64,000 bases of DNA, taken from assembly GCA_030426665.1 (NCBI GenBank), contig JAUHYD010000001.1:248001-312000 (forward strand), in the 5' to 3' direction. The position numbers and the translations under genes are program-made. The notes beneath the pieces were generated by a model. The model saw nothing but the letters and a program-made list of their open reading frames with translations, ran no database searches and was not told the DNA's origin. Within the stretch, counting starts at the first letter, position 1; every line of letters starts with the position of its first letter. The stretch comes from Bacteroidia bacterium (lineage in GTDB: Bacteria; Bacteroidota; Bacteroidia; Chitinophagales; Chitinophagaceae). Of this stretch, positions 34,115 to 43,907 are shown piece after piece.

Positions 34115-35419
34115 CTATTGCAAAGCTTCCAGCATTACTTCCATACGGCTTCCGCGGGAGCCTTTAATAAGAATAGTGCTATTTGTAGGCATATGCACCT
34201 TAATATAGGTAGCAGCGTCAGAACTAGTATCGAACCTCATATAGTTGTCAGATACATCAGCAAACTCCTTACCAACAAGTATAACATGAGCCCACTCATG
34301 ATCAGACACAAGTGACACCAGCTCGGCATGCTCTTTCTGCTCATCATCACCCATTTCCTTCATGCCACCCAGCCAAAGCACCTTGTTTGGGGCGTCGGTG
34401 GCTACCATGTTTAATATCGCTGCCTTCATGCTGGTAGGATTGGCGTTATATGCATCCAATATCACACTATTACTACCTACTTGTATCAGCTGAGAGCGAC
34501 TATTACCAGGTTTATACCCTTCGATGGCATCCCTAATATCGCTAACAGGCACCTTGAAATGCAGACCGATGGCAACAGCAGTCATCAAGTTAGGGAAGTT
34601 ATAGCCACCTACAAGGCGAGAATTTATTTGAACATCGTCACCACCATACGTTAGTTTTAACCCTGCAAATCCAGAATTAATTATTGGAATTCCGATATAG
34701 TTCGCATTTCTACTGCCGTATGTAATCTGACTTGTAATACCTGCAGCCATGTTATCAAGATAATCTAAGTCGACATTACGGAATATAGTACCTCTGCTAC
34801 CCTTAAGATACTGATACAACTCACCCTTACCTTTTCTCACCCCTTCTTCACCACCAAAACCTTCAATATGAGCCTTACCACAGTTTGTAATTACACCATA
34901 GTTCGGCTCTGCGATTTCACAATAGCCGGCAATTTCTCTTTGGTGATTTGCACCCATCTCAACGATTGCTATCTCTGTGCCTTTCGGCATTGCCAGCAAC
35001 GTGAGCGGAATACCGATATGATTGTTGAGGTTCCCCACCGTTGCGTGTATCGCATATTTACGACTCAATACAGCCGTTATCAGTTCTTTAGTTGTTGTCT
35101 TTCCATTGGACCCTGTTATAGCTATAACCGGAATACTGAATTTCAGCCGATGATAATTAGCCAGTTGCTGCAACATCTGTAAAACATCTGGCACTACAAT
35201 GTACTTGTCACCATCACTAAAGGTGGGATTATCTACTATTGCGTAGGCCGCTCCACTATCTATTGCTTTGCGCGCAAACGCATTCCCATCGAAATTATCG
35301 CCCTTCAATGCAAAAAATAAACAACCGGGAGCTATTTTACGAGTGTCTGTACACACGGACGGGTGCTTTAGAAAAATATCGTACAAAGATTCGATGGACA
35401 CGGTGCGATTGTTTTGCAT
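34115..35419 (-). CDS. murF: UDP-N-acetylmuramoyl-tripeptide-D-alanyl-D-alanine ligase MurF
   Basis: A Mur ligase of 434 residues that adds D-Ala-D-Ala to UDP-MurNAc-tripeptide. The ATP loop GSNGKTTTKE starts at residue 103, and EMGANHQREIAGYCEIAEP, the carbamylated-lysine region and DAYNANPTSM are all present. It is the only Mur ligase outside the dcw operon at 45-61 kb. It follows gldJ on the same strand, but with a terminator between them, so it should have its own start of transcription within about 60 nt. Confidence 0.95.
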   Translation of the reverse strand: MQNNRTVSIESLYDIFLKHPSVCTDTRKIAPGCLFFALKGDNFDGNAFARKAIDSGAAYAIVDNPTFSDGDKYIVVPDVLQMLQQLANYHRLKFSIPVIAITGSNGKTTTKELITAVLSRKYAIHATVGNLNNHIGIPLTLLAMPKGTEIAIVEMGANHQREIAGYCEIAEPNYGVITNCGKAHIEGFGGEEGVRKGKGELYQYLKGSRGTIFRNVDLDYLDNMAAGITSQITYGSRNANYIGIPIINSGFAGLKLTYGGDDVQINSRLVGGYNFPNLMTAVAIGLHFKVPVSDIRDAIEGYKPGNSRSQLIQVGSNSVILDAYNANPTSMKAAILNMVATDAPNKVLWLGGMKEMGDDEQKEHAELVSLVSDHEWAHVILVGKEFADVSDNYMRFDTSSDAATYIKVHMPTNSTILIKGSRGSRMEVMLEALQ

Positions 35420-35425
35420 AAAAAT

Positions 35426-35455
35426 AAAAAACCCCTTCCGATTTGAAAGGGGCTT
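35426..35455 (-). terminator. gldJ terminator
   Basis: On the minus strand, CCCCTT and AAGGGG pair around a short loop and are followed by a T tract (down to 35426). It lies between the gldJ stop and the murF start. Confidence 0.7.
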
Positions 35456-35479
35456 TCTGATAATTATTTTAAATGAGGC

Positions 35480-37036
35480 TTACCTCTTATGGTATCTGTT
35501 TCTTCCGAACCAATTACCACCAGGTTGCATTTCCCCTGTTGGGCTACCCAAACGATCCATTACACACCGGAAACCGATGGTAGAGGAAGAAAGGTTACCC
35601 TGCATATAACGACGAGTACCGGGAGACAACCAATATGCACGATCTGCCCATGAGCCACCTTTGTAAACCTTGGTAGAATCGTTAATCAAAGTGGTTTCAC
35701 CGTAGTCGTAGGTAAATTGCGACAAGCTATCACCATCGCCAAAGCTATTAAGGTTAGCTGTTCTAGCTTCGTAGCGTTGGTTATTACGCATTTCATCGTC
35801 AGAAATAACCGCGTAGGGAATATGACCTATACTATCTCTTTCCTCAATAGTATGATCTTCCTGGTACAAATCTTTCGTGTAGATATTTCCACGGAAAGGA
35901 TTATAATCATTTACGTCTTCGTGCGAACTTGGACGGTAAGTATCCATTACCCACTCATTTACGTTACCTGCCATATTGTATAACCCGAATGCATTTCTCA
36001 GGTAGGCCATCACCGGACCAGGACCGTCTGCATTGTCATTAAGACCACCTGCAACGCCCATGTAATCACCTTTCCCACGCATGAAGTTACCTTCAAATTC
36101 ACCTTGATACTGATTGTGCAATCCGTAACGAGTAGTATTTTTCGGACCCCAAGGAAGTGTATTTCTGTCGGTAATAACTTCCTCACCACGGCGACGCTTA
36201 TTCTCAGGACTAGGATTGTTTCCAATCAGACCAAGAGCAGCGTATTCCCACTCAGCCTCAGTAGGCAGGCGGAAATCAGGCTGAAACAAGCCATCGCTAT
36301 AATTTACAGGACGCTCTCCCGAGCCATTGGGTTCTAAGTCTTTCTTAAGACCATTTTTCTTTTTGTTTTTCTCAGACACCGCCTGATACTGATTTACCAT
36401 GTAAGTTTTGGTAGTAAATACGTTTTCACCAGTTTGGTTCACGTTAGGGTCAGCCAATCCTGTCTTTATCAACAAACCTTCATTGAACGTATTAGAACGC
36501 CACTCACAAAAATCGACTGCCTGATACCAACTAACACCAACAACAGGATAATGATCGTAAGCACTCGCTTTGAAATAGTATTTTAATTTCGGCTCATTGT
36601 ACGACAACGCCGAACGCCATACAGTTTCGTCTGGCATGGCACCAATAACCAACTCCGGATAATCAGTAAAGTAAGTCCTGTTCATCCAATAGATATATTC
36701 ACGATAACTGACATTTTCGATTTCTGTCTCATCCATATAAAAGGAAGAAACCGAAACGATACGCCTCATACTGTGATTATCTACGGTTGGCAACTCATCG
36801 TCAACGGCACCCATGGTAAACCTTCCACCTTGCACGAAGGTCATACCAATTGGCGTTGGTTGCCCCTCGTAAGGTGTAACCTCAAATCCGCCCCAGTCCC
36901 TGTTATTCAACTCCCAGCCCGTAACACGTGATTCAAACGCACCTTTACCGTTCCTCTTTGATTGAGGTGTACATGCCGAAAATAATGTTGCTGCTCCAAT
37001 GCAAAGCAAGCCGACGCCTATGATTTTTCTTTTCAT
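35480..37036 (-). CDS. gldJ: Gliding motility lipoprotein GldJ (SUMF1/FGE-like domain)
   Basis: A 518-residue lipoprotein with lipid site Cys22 (MKRKIIGVGLLCIGAATLFSAC). The rest is a formylglycine-generating-enzyme-like domain: GMTFVQGGRFTMG, VSSFYMDETEIENVSYREYI, WYQAVDFCEWRS, FRLPTEAEWEYAA, NMAGNVNEWVMDTY and KGGSWADRAYWLSPGTRRYM. In Flavobacterium GldJ is required for gliding and T9SS function and stabilises GldK; that role is assumed here from family. The C-terminus runs on to PGGNWFGRNRYHKR. It is divergent from porU with a 278-bp gap. Confidence 0.9.
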   Translation of the reverse strand: MKRKIIGVGLLCIGAATLFSACTPQSKRNGKGAFESRVTGWELNNRDWGGFEVTPYEGQPTPIGMTFVQGGRFTMGAVDDELPTVDNHSMRRIVSVSSFYMDETEIENVSYREYIYWMNRTYFTDYPELVIGAMPDETVWRSALSYNEPKLKYYFKASAYDHYPVVGVSWYQAVDFCEWRSNTFNEGLLIKTGLADPNVNQTGENVFTTKTYMVNQYQAVSEKNKKKNGLKKDLEPNGSGERPVNYSDGLFQPDFRLPTEAEWEYAALGLIGNNPSPENKRRRGEEVITDRNTLPWGPKNTTRYGLHNQYQGEFEGNFMRGKGDYMGVAGGLNDNADGPGPVMAYLRNAFGLYNMAGNVNEWVMDTYRPSSHEDVNDYNPFRGNIYTKDLYQEDHTIEERDSIGHIPYAVISDDEMRNNQRYEARTANLNSFGDGDSLSQFTYDYGETTLINDSTKVYKGGSWADRAYWLSPGTRRYMQGNLSSSTIGFRCVMDRLGSPTGEMQPGGNWFGRNRYHKR

Positions 37037-37314
37037 AATTTTCGCTAAAAAATTTACGCTTTTTTGCAGGTATATTGTTAAAAGCAGTTACAATGATACC
37101 TCATTCTTTTTAAATTTTCAAGTTTTCAACCTATCTGCCAAAAAAAAAACTGCATTTTCTGCTTTCACGTATATAATATTAAATTTAAAACCACGTTTAC
37201 AGTTTAACACCACAAATATAGCCTATCAGAATCCTTGCAATATAAAATGCGTATTTTTGGATAGATTATTGGCTTAATTGTTGACATAAACTCCCTCAAT
37301 AATACAATTTAATT
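37037..37314. other. Divergent gldJ/porU control region
   Basis: A 278-bp, very AT-rich gap. On the minus strand TAAATTTT (37056-37049) is one base off the -7 consensus, 12 nt before the gldJ ATG. On the plus strand TATTTTTG (37252-37259) is a perfect -7 element, 55 nt before the porU ATG. No ORF or hairpin stands out. Confidence 0.5.
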
Positions 37315-40300
37315 ATGAAATACACAATCACCGCCCTTCTTCTGTGTTCCTTGTTTTCTGCTACCGGATTGGCACAAACTACAAAAACTACTTATCACCT
37401 ATCTCCTTCTGATATTTCGGGTGGATATTTCGTTAAAAAAATCTGGCTTGAACAGTACGGCGCGCCTGCTGTAGATGTTTCAGACATATCGTACACCGAT
37501 TGTGAATTGCCGGCCAACGCTACTGCCCAATCTGCAATCACGCCCCAGGTATTTCCCGGTATGGAACGTAAGCGCCCGTTTGCCGTTATAAGAATACCCG
37601 CATTCACAAAAACTAAAACCGGTCAAATAAGAAGAGTTACCGAATTTTCTATGTCTGTTGACCAACAATCAACGCCAGCTACAGTAAGCAATACCGCTAA
37701 AAAGACGACCGGTGACGTAACCACATCGGTGCTGGCGTCAGGGAAATGGTATAAAATAGGTATCACTGAAACCGGATTTCATAAAATAGACGCTTCGTTT
37801 ATCTCCGCCATGGGTGTTGACCCCAACACCATCGACGCAAGCAATATCAGAATTTATGGAAATGGGGGCAAAATGTTGTCAGAGTCAAATTCGGTAGCAA
37901 GACCATCCGATTTGATAGAAAATGCAATTTTAGTAAACGATGGCGGGGACAATAAAATAGGCAGCGGAGACTATGTCATATTTTACGGGCAAGGTCCTAT
38001 GGGATGGGACTTTGACGGAACAACCAATCGCTTTAAACACCTGAAAAACTTATATACCGACACTGCCTATTATTTTATCTGTTTCGACAAAGGGCCAGGG
38101 TTGCGAATCACATCCCAAAACGCAAATGGCGGTGGCAATGTAAATGTTTCTGAATACAACTATTTTGCAGCAATCGACAATGATCTGGAAAGCCCTGCAG
38201 GAATCGGGAAAACGTGGTATGGCGAGCAATTCAACCCAATTGCAGGAAACCTCACTCAATCTTTCAATATTAACCCCGGGGCACCCGTTTCTAACATCTA
38301 CTGCGAAGTATCACTGTCAACATCCGGACCTTCCGGCAATTCATTTGATGTCATACTAAACGGAAATCTACTCAGTAACGTTACGTTTCCGTCCGGCACC
38401 ACTGAAAATACAGTTATCCAAACTAAGTCTGCTGGATGGAGTACCACAGGGACTGCTAATTCAGCGAATGTCAGTTTAACGTTCAAGCCTTCAGGCAGTG
38501 CATCTTTGGGGTACCTGAACTACATAGAGATAAATGCAACCAAACAACTTGCAATTAATAAAAGTCAAATTAATTTCAGAGCCGTGAATAGCGTTGGAAC
38601 AGGAAATGTTGCGGTTTATTCGATACAGGGAGCCGATGCGCAAACGATAGTATGGGACGTTACTGACCCTCAGGTTCCGATAAGGCTAAACGGCGCTTTG
38701 AACGGTAACACTTATACTTTTTCACAAGATGCAAATGCACTGCATGAGTTTGCCGCTATGAAGAGTACAGATTTGTTCTCGCCATCATTTTCCGGAACGG
38801 TTGCAAATCAAAACCTGCACGGTATGGGACAGGTTGATGACATCATTATTACGCATAAAGACTTCTTAAGTCAGGCAGAACAACTTGCCGAGTACCACCG
38901 TCAACACGATAACCTGAAAGTGGTTGTTGCTACTCCCGAACAGGTTTACAACGAATTCTCCTCCGGCGGACAAGACATCTGTGCCATTAGAGATTTTGCA
39001 CGTATGTTTTACAAAAGAGCTGGGACAGATACCACACAAATGCCGCGTTACCTTACATTATTGGGTAGTGGATCTTATGACTATAAAGACAGACTTCCCA
39101 ATAATTCCAACTACGTGCCTGTTTTTGAATCGGCAGAATCATCCTTTAATCTCGCAAGCTTCTCGACCGATGACTTCTACGGATTTCTGGATGACAATGA
39201 AAACATAGAGGATCACTCAATTTTTAATACATTGGACATTGGCATCGGAAGACTGCCTGCACGCTCCGTGTCGGATGCGCAAATTCTGGTTGACAAAATA
39301 TCTTCTTATAAGAAACCGGAAACGCTGGGTCCGTGGCGAATTGCGTCGACACTGGTGGCCGACAATGCCGACGGAGCCGGAAATCATCTGCAAGATGCGG
39401 AAGATATGGCAACACACATCACCGCAACTACACATAATCTTTATAATCACAGTAAAATCTACCTCGATGCTATCCCAACCATTTCCACACCGGCTGGTCA
39501 ACGGGCACCGAATGCAAGTGCTGCGATAAGCGATAGAGTGTTCAAAGGCACTATGCTGATAAACTACACAGGGCACGGCAATACACAAGTATGGGCAGAA
39601 GAACGCATCCTTACCCAAGACGACTACAGTAAATGGAACAACGCAAATATGTTGCCGTTTATGGTAACTGCAACCTGCGATTTCGGACAGTTCGATCACC
39701 CCCAATATGTGTCTGCAGCCGAGCGGCTTGTATTGAAAAAAGGCGGCGGTGTAATTTCGATTCTAACAACCACCGCACCGGTTTATGCGAGCTATAACAA
39801 TCCTCTAAATGGAATATTTCTTACATCACAGCTTTCGCAGAATCCCGATGGCAGCTGGAATAGTTTCGGAGATGCCTCAAGAATAGGTAAAAATGCCCGA
39901 TACCTTGTTTCTAATAACATTAGCGAACTTTCTAACTACCGCAAGTTCGCGTTGTTAGGAGACCCTGCGTTAGTGCCGAACTTCCCGGAATACTTTGTAG
40001 AAATCGACGGCGTGACAGACGTCGCTACATCTACTCATGCCGACACAATAAAAGCGCTTGGCGAATATCGGATTGAGGGAAGAGTTAACGACAATGACGG
40101 CAACACCCTTACAAATTTCAACGGCGTTCTGTCTGTATCAATTTATGACAAACCGCGAATCATTTCGTGTATTACGAGCCTCAATCAAAAATTTAAGCTA
40201 CAGGACAATCTGGTATATAAGGGAAAAGTAACTGTAACCAACGGGCGCTTTTCTTACTCCTTTATTGCTCCCAAGGACATCAACTACTATTACGGAACGG

Positions 40301-41058
40301 GTAAGATAAGCAACTATGCACAAAATGATATAACTGATGCAGCAGGGGTAGATACAAATTTCACCGTAGGAGGATTCTCCGATAATCCGGTAATAAGTGA
40401 CGTTCCTCCAATTGTAAAGCCCTATATCAACGATAGCCTTTTTCAAAATGGCGGGATTACCGGCGCAAACACTTCACTATTCGTGGCGCTCTATTCAGAA
40501 ACCGGTATTAATGTTTCCGGCAATAAGCTGGGGCACGATATGACGGCTATTCTGGATGGTAACAATGAGCAGCCATACTTGCTTAACGACTATTATGAAA
40601 CCGCACCTAATACATACAAGAGGGGATTTGTTACGTTTCCAATTGCCGGTTTAGCAAACGGGAAACATACAATTGTTGTCAAAGCTTGGGATGTGAACAA
40701 TAATTCAGGTCAAGGAAGCGTTGATTTCACAGTTTTAGATGGAAAGATTGTTGGCATTGAGCAATTATCAAACTATCCAAACCCCTTTAGCGATGAAACA
40801 CACTTTGTATTTGAGCACAATCACCCGGACGAGGCACTTGACGTAAAAATAAATATATATAATACTGCTGGGACCTTAGTCAGTGAAATACGCAAAGAGT
40901 TTACACCTACTGGAAGTAGAACTAATGAGATAACATGGAAAGGAACAGACAACAACGGAATGAAGTTACCGTCTGGCATGTATGTTTACCGAATAATGAT
41001 TACAACAAACCTTGGTTATAAATCTACCGCATACCAAAAACTGGTAATCGTACGTTAA
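37315..41058 (+). CDS. porU: Type IX secretion system sortase PorU (C25 family)
   Basis: A 1247-residue gingipain-like cysteine peptidase that removes the sorting domain of T9SS cargo and attaches the product to lipid. Signal peptide MKYTITALLLCSLFSATGLA. The C25 catalytic pair is visible as His754 in INYTGHGN and Cys788 in TATCDFGQFD. The C-terminus is itself a canonical type A sorting domain: LSNYPNPFSDETHFVFEHN, INIYNTAGTLV, LPSGMYVYRI and the terminal strand YQKLVIVR. In known systems PorU sits with PorV, PorQ and PorZ on the cell surface. porV follows 81 nt downstream. Confidence 0.95.
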   Translation: MKYTITALLLCSLFSATGLAQTTKTTYHLSPSDISGGYFVKKIWLEQYGAPAVDVSDISYTDCELPANATAQSAITPQVFPGMERKRPFAVIRIPAFTKTKTGQIRRVTEFSMSVDQQSTPATVSNTAKKTTGDVTTSVLASGKWYKIGITETGFHKIDASFISAMGVDPNTIDASNIRIYGNGGKMLSESNSVARPSDLIENAILVNDGGDNKIGSGDYVIFYGQGPMGWDFDGTTNRFKHLKNLYTDTAYYFICFDKGPGLRITSQNANGGGNVNVSEYNYFAAIDNDLESPAGIGKTWYGEQFNPIAGNLTQSFNINPGAPVSNIYCEVSLSTSGPSGNSFDVILNGNLLSNVTFPSGTTENTVIQTKSAGWSTTGTANSANVSLTFKPSGSASLGYLNYIEINATKQLAINKSQINFRAVNSVGTGNVAVYSIQGADAQTIVWDVTDPQVPIRLNGALNGNTYTFSQDANALHEFAAMKSTDLFSPSFSGTVANQNLHGMGQVDDIIITHKDFLSQAEQLAEYHRQHDNLKVVVATPEQVYNEFSSGGQDICAIRDFARMFYKRAGTDTTQMPRYLTLLGSGSYDYKDRLPNNSNYVPVFESAESSFNLASFSTDDFYGFLDDNENIEDHSIFNTLDIGIGRLPARSVSDAQILVDKISSYKKPETLGPWRIASTLVADNADGAGNHLQDAEDMATHITATTHNLYNHSKIYLDAIPTISTPAGQRAPNASAAISDRVFKGTMLINYTGHGNTQVWAEERILTQDDYSKWNNANMLPFMVTATCDFGQFDHPQYVSAAERLVLKKGGGVISILTTTAPVYASYNNPLNGIFLTSQLSQNPDGSWNSFGDASRIGKNARYLVSNNISELSNYRKFALLGDPALVPNFPEYFVEIDGVTDVATSTHADTIKALGEYRIEGRVNDNDGNTLTNFNGVLSVSIYDKPRIISCITSLNQKFKLQDNLVYKGKVTVTNGRFSYSFIAPKDINYYYGTGKISNYAQNDITDAAGVDTNFTVGGFSDNPVISDVPPIVKPYINDSLFQNGGITGANTSLFVALYSETGINVSGNKLGHDMTAILDGNNEQPYLLNDYYETAPNTYKRGFVTFPIAGLANGKHTIVVKAWDVNNNSGQGSVDFTVLDGKIVGIEQLSNYPNPFSDETHFVFEHNHPDEALDVKINIYNTAGTLVSEIRKEFTPTGSRTNEITWKGTDNNGMKLPSGMYVYRIMITTNLGYKSTAYQKLVIVR

Positions 41059-41079
41059 TGTAAATGTTCACAAAATATT

Positions 41080-41111
41080 GTTGACTATATGGGTAAAAAG
41101 AAATATTTTTG
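41080..41111 (+). promoter_or_regulatory. porV promoter
   Basis: GTTG (41080-41083), 20 nt, then TATTTTTG (41104-41111), a full match to the Bacteroidota consensus. Transcription would start near 41117, inside an upstream in-frame extension of the ORF, which supports the ATG at 41140. Confidence 0.65.
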
Positions 41112-41139
41112 CCCAAACTTAAATAAATATTATAATAAA

Positions 41140-42306
41140 ATGGCAAAACGCTTTGCTTTATTGGGATTAACATTACTGGCAGGAGTAACTGCTTCTACCG
41201 TAATAGCTCAAACGAACCCCAACGGGACAAACAGTACATTTGTAACTACGGCTGTACCATTCTTGCGTATTTCACCTGATGCTCGTGCAGGTGCCATGGG
41301 TGATGCAGGCATTGCGGTTTCGCCTGATGCGAATGCTCAATACTGGAATGTCGCCAAAATACCATTTACAGAAAAGACCTACGGTGTTTCAGCTACATAT
41401 ACTCCCTGGCTAAAAGACTTAGTTCCGGATATCTTTCTTGCATATCTTTCAGGTTATGCAAAATTCGGCGAAAATCAGGATCAGGCAGTAAGTGCTTCAA
41501 TGCGATATTTTTCTCTGGGAAATATCAACTATACTAACATTTCAGGAGCTTCTACCGGTACAGGTATGCCTCGTGAATACGCCTTTGACCTTGGGTATTC
41601 TCGTCGCCTTTCTGAATTCTTGTCTGCAGGTTTGAGCATGAGGTATATTCACTCAGCACTTGCATCCGGGGTAAGTCTTACTTCATTGGGTAGTGACTAC
41701 AAGCCGGCCAACGGCTTCTCAGCAGATTTGGGGATGTTCTATACAAAAACCTTTGAAAAAGATTTTGAGCATATCAACCGATTCAACTTCGGCGCTGTTT
41801 TGAGTAACGTCGGCACAAAAATCACCTATAATTCCAGAACTAAGGACTTTATTCCAATGAATTTGGGAGTAGGTGCAGCATACACAGCTCAAATGGATGA
41901 GTTCAACTCTATTACATTTGCACTTGACCTGAACAAATTGTTGGTTCCTAGATTGGACAATGGTGCCGATTCCGTATCTATCATCAACGGAATTATCAAC
42001 TCATTCAAGGGAGGTGATCAGCTGAATCTTATTACTGCTTCTCTTGGTGCTGAATACTGGTACCAAAACACTTTCTCTGTTCGTGCAGGATACTTCTATG
42101 AGGACAAGACAAACGGCGATCGTCAGTACATTACATGTGGTCTGGGTGTTAAATACAATGTATTCCAACTTAACGCATCGTACCTGGTACCACAGGGTTC
42201 AGGCATTTCAAGAAACCCACTATCAAATACACTTCGCTTCTCACTTATATTTGAATTTGATAAAATTCAGGATAAGGTTAGCACAAAGAGCGACACCTCA
42301 AGCTAG
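41140..42306 (+). CDS. porV: Type IX secretion system outer-membrane protein PorV (LptO)
   Basis: A 388-residue FadL-like barrel that carries cargo from the SprA translocon to the PorU sortase. Signal peptide MAKRFALLGLTLLAGVTASTVIA. The mature start has the PorV hallmark FLRISPDARAGAMGDAGIAVSPDANAQYWN, and the last strand is NTLRFSLIFEFDK with a short tail. An in-frame ATG at 41089 lies upstream but falls across the promoter and lacks a signal peptide. It lies after porU and ends at a strong terminator. Confidence 0.95.
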   Translation: MAKRFALLGLTLLAGVTASTVIAQTNPNGTNSTFVTTAVPFLRISPDARAGAMGDAGIAVSPDANAQYWNVAKIPFTEKTYGVSATYTPWLKDLVPDIFLAYLSGYAKFGENQDQAVSASMRYFSLGNINYTNISGASTGTGMPREYAFDLGYSRRLSEFLSAGLSMRYIHSALASGVSLTSLGSDYKPANGFSADLGMFYTKTFEKDFEHINRFNFGAVLSNVGTKITYNSRTKDFIPMNLGVGAAYTAQMDEFNSITFALDLNKLLVPRLDNGADSVSIINGIINSFKGGDQLNLITASLGAEYWYQNTFSVRAGYFYEDKTNGDRQYITCGLGVKYNVFQLNASYLVPQGSGISRNPLSNTLRFSLIFEFDKIQDKVSTKSDTSS

Positions 42307-42332
42307 TTGAAACAATAAATCAATTTATAATT

Positions 42333-42362
42333 AAAAAATCCCGAAGCAATTCGGGATTTTTT
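42333..42362 (+). terminator. porU-porV terminator
   Basis: A perfect 13-bp stem (42333-42345 and 42350-42362) capped by a GCAA tetraloop and ending in six T. Confidence 0.9.
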
Positions 42363-42590
42363 ATTGCCAATAATAAATGTCTGTGAATGCCTACCCTCGA
42401 CTCATTAATTCTGCTGCAACTAGACCGTCGCCCCTTGGCTTATCGGTTCAGAAACAAATAAAACAGCAACTGCTAATCTATTGGCATGAAGGAACAGTTA
42501 TAACCTAACGAATATCGATATATAGTTAAGACTACAGCTTTCAAATGAGCACGGGCCTACCTCTTAGAGGGAGTAGCATTGCCTACACTA

Positions 42591-43790
42591 CTACCCTTCA
42601 CTATCAAAGTCATATGCCGACTTTAAATCAATTCCTTTTACAATACTGTAAATAACAGGTGCCTGGCGGTAAATGTTTTTATTGAACTTATTTCCCAAAA
42701 TAATAATAGTGATATTCTCTTTTATCAGCCTGTAGAAAGAAGTATTATTCCCATGCCACCAACCGTTATGGTATATTACCTTATTGCCGTTCGGGTGACA
42801 AAGCATTCTCCAGCCCAGACCATAATTCTTTATACCGGGCTTCTCAAACGAGCATGGACCATACGAAAGCTCAATTGATTCGTTGGTGAGCAATGTGCGA
42901 TTATAAAAAGACTGGTCCCAACGAAACATATCCTGCACCGTACTATAGATACCCTTGTCACCTGTAACTCCGTCAGCAAACATATCCGGCTCTCTCCTCC
43001 ATCGGTAATTGTAGCTAATAGCCACGTTCCCCGGCAACCCTTTGTCCGGCTGATAAACAAATGTATTATTCATTCCCAGAGGGGCGAAAATATAAGTTGC
43101 CATAAAATCACGATAACTCATTCCGGAAACAACCTCAATAATCCGTGAAAGCACTACGAAGTTTGTGTTGCAATAATCGAATCTGCTGTCCGGCTTGGTC
43201 AGTAATCGAGGCTTATGTTTGGCCATCAGATTCATTACATCTTCGTTCGTCATCGGGGTTTTCAAATCCTTCCGATATACAGGCACCCACTTGGTGTAGT
43301 CAGACAACCCGGACCTGTGACTTAGCAACATCCGGAGGGAAATATTTTTGTAGGGAAAGTCCTTCAAATAATACTGAACAGGATAATCAATATTGACTTG
43401 TTTTCGATCATACAAGTACAATATAGCAGCACCGGTAAAAGTTTTTGAGATGGATGCTAACTGACAGGAGGAGTTGAAAGCAAGCGGAATTCTACGCTCT
43501 TTGATGCCATATCCATAATACCGCTCGTAAATAACCTTGCCTTTATATCCAACTAATACTGCTCCGTTAAACCCGGCACGGACCTGACCTTGATAATACT
43601 TATCAAGCTTTGCTATCATTTCCCGGCGTGCGGGCGTAAGGGTGTCATATATCAATGGTGCATCAACTCTCTTAACAGGGTCTTCATGAAAACCACCTGT
43701 ACGCGCGGAGACCTGCTCCGAAGGAGAGTGACAAGCGATTAGAAACAAAAAAAACGAAAATGCACCCAGGTGCGACTTCAAAAAATTCAT
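42591..43790 (-). CDS. Serine hydrolase lipoprotein, beta-lactamase/PBP4 family (class C-like)
   Basis: A 399-residue lipoprotein (MNFLKSHLGAFSFFLFLIAC, lipid site Cys20) with the beta-lactamase/DD-peptidase fold. The SxxK motif is Ser113-Ile-Ser-Lys116, the YxN motif is Tyr206-Cys-Asn208, and the third motif is HNGWWHG (a HxG form of KTG). LLSHRSGLSDY is typical of the family. It is more likely an envelope peptidase or esterase than an antibiotic-resistance enzyme; the substrate is unknown. No terminator is clear in the 284-bp gap after porV. Confidence 0.87.
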   Translation of the reverse strand: MNFLKSHLGAFSFFLFLIACHSPSEQVSARTGGFHEDPVKRVDAPLIYDTLTPARREMIAKLDKYYQGQVRAGFNGAVLVGYKGKVIYERYYGYGIKERRIPLAFNSSCQLASISKTFTGAAILYLYDRKQVNIDYPVQYYLKDFPYKNISLRMLLSHRSGLSDYTKWVPVYRKDLKTPMTNEDVMNLMAKHKPRLLTKPDSRFDYCNTNFVVLSRIIEVVSGMSYRDFMATYIFAPLGMNNTFVYQPDKGLPGNVAISYNYRWRREPDMFADGVTGDKGIYSTVQDMFRWDQSFYNRTLLTNESIELSYGPCSFEKPGIKNYGLGWRMLCHPNGNKVIYHNGWWHGNNTSFYRLIKENITIIILGNKFNKNIYRQAPVIYSIVKGIDLKSAYDFDSEG

Positions 43791-43907
43791 AAGCTTTTAC
43801 TAACGGGCAATATACTATTCCTTGCTAATCTCAAAAAGTTAAAAAAACTCAAACAACACAATTAAACAACAAATTATTCTCAATTGAATAACTAACATCA
43901 AGGGTTG

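Noticed and set aside
39217-39705. 162-codon minus-strand ORF inside porU
   Set aside because: It lies opposite conserved C25 peptidase sequence and has no credible start or family pattern.
41089-41139. N-terminal extension of PorV from the ATG at 41089
   Set aside because: The extension covers the -7 element and the likely transcription start and would bury the signal peptide.
42363-42590. Possible element in the porV-serine hydrolase gap
   Set aside because: Only weak, short inverted repeats are seen after the porV terminator; nothing I can support as a gene, RNA or terminator.
42591-43790. Antibiotic-resistance beta-lactamase
   Set aside because: The motifs fit the broad serine hydrolase/PBP4 family and it is a lipoprotein in a housekeeping setting; no resistance-gene context.
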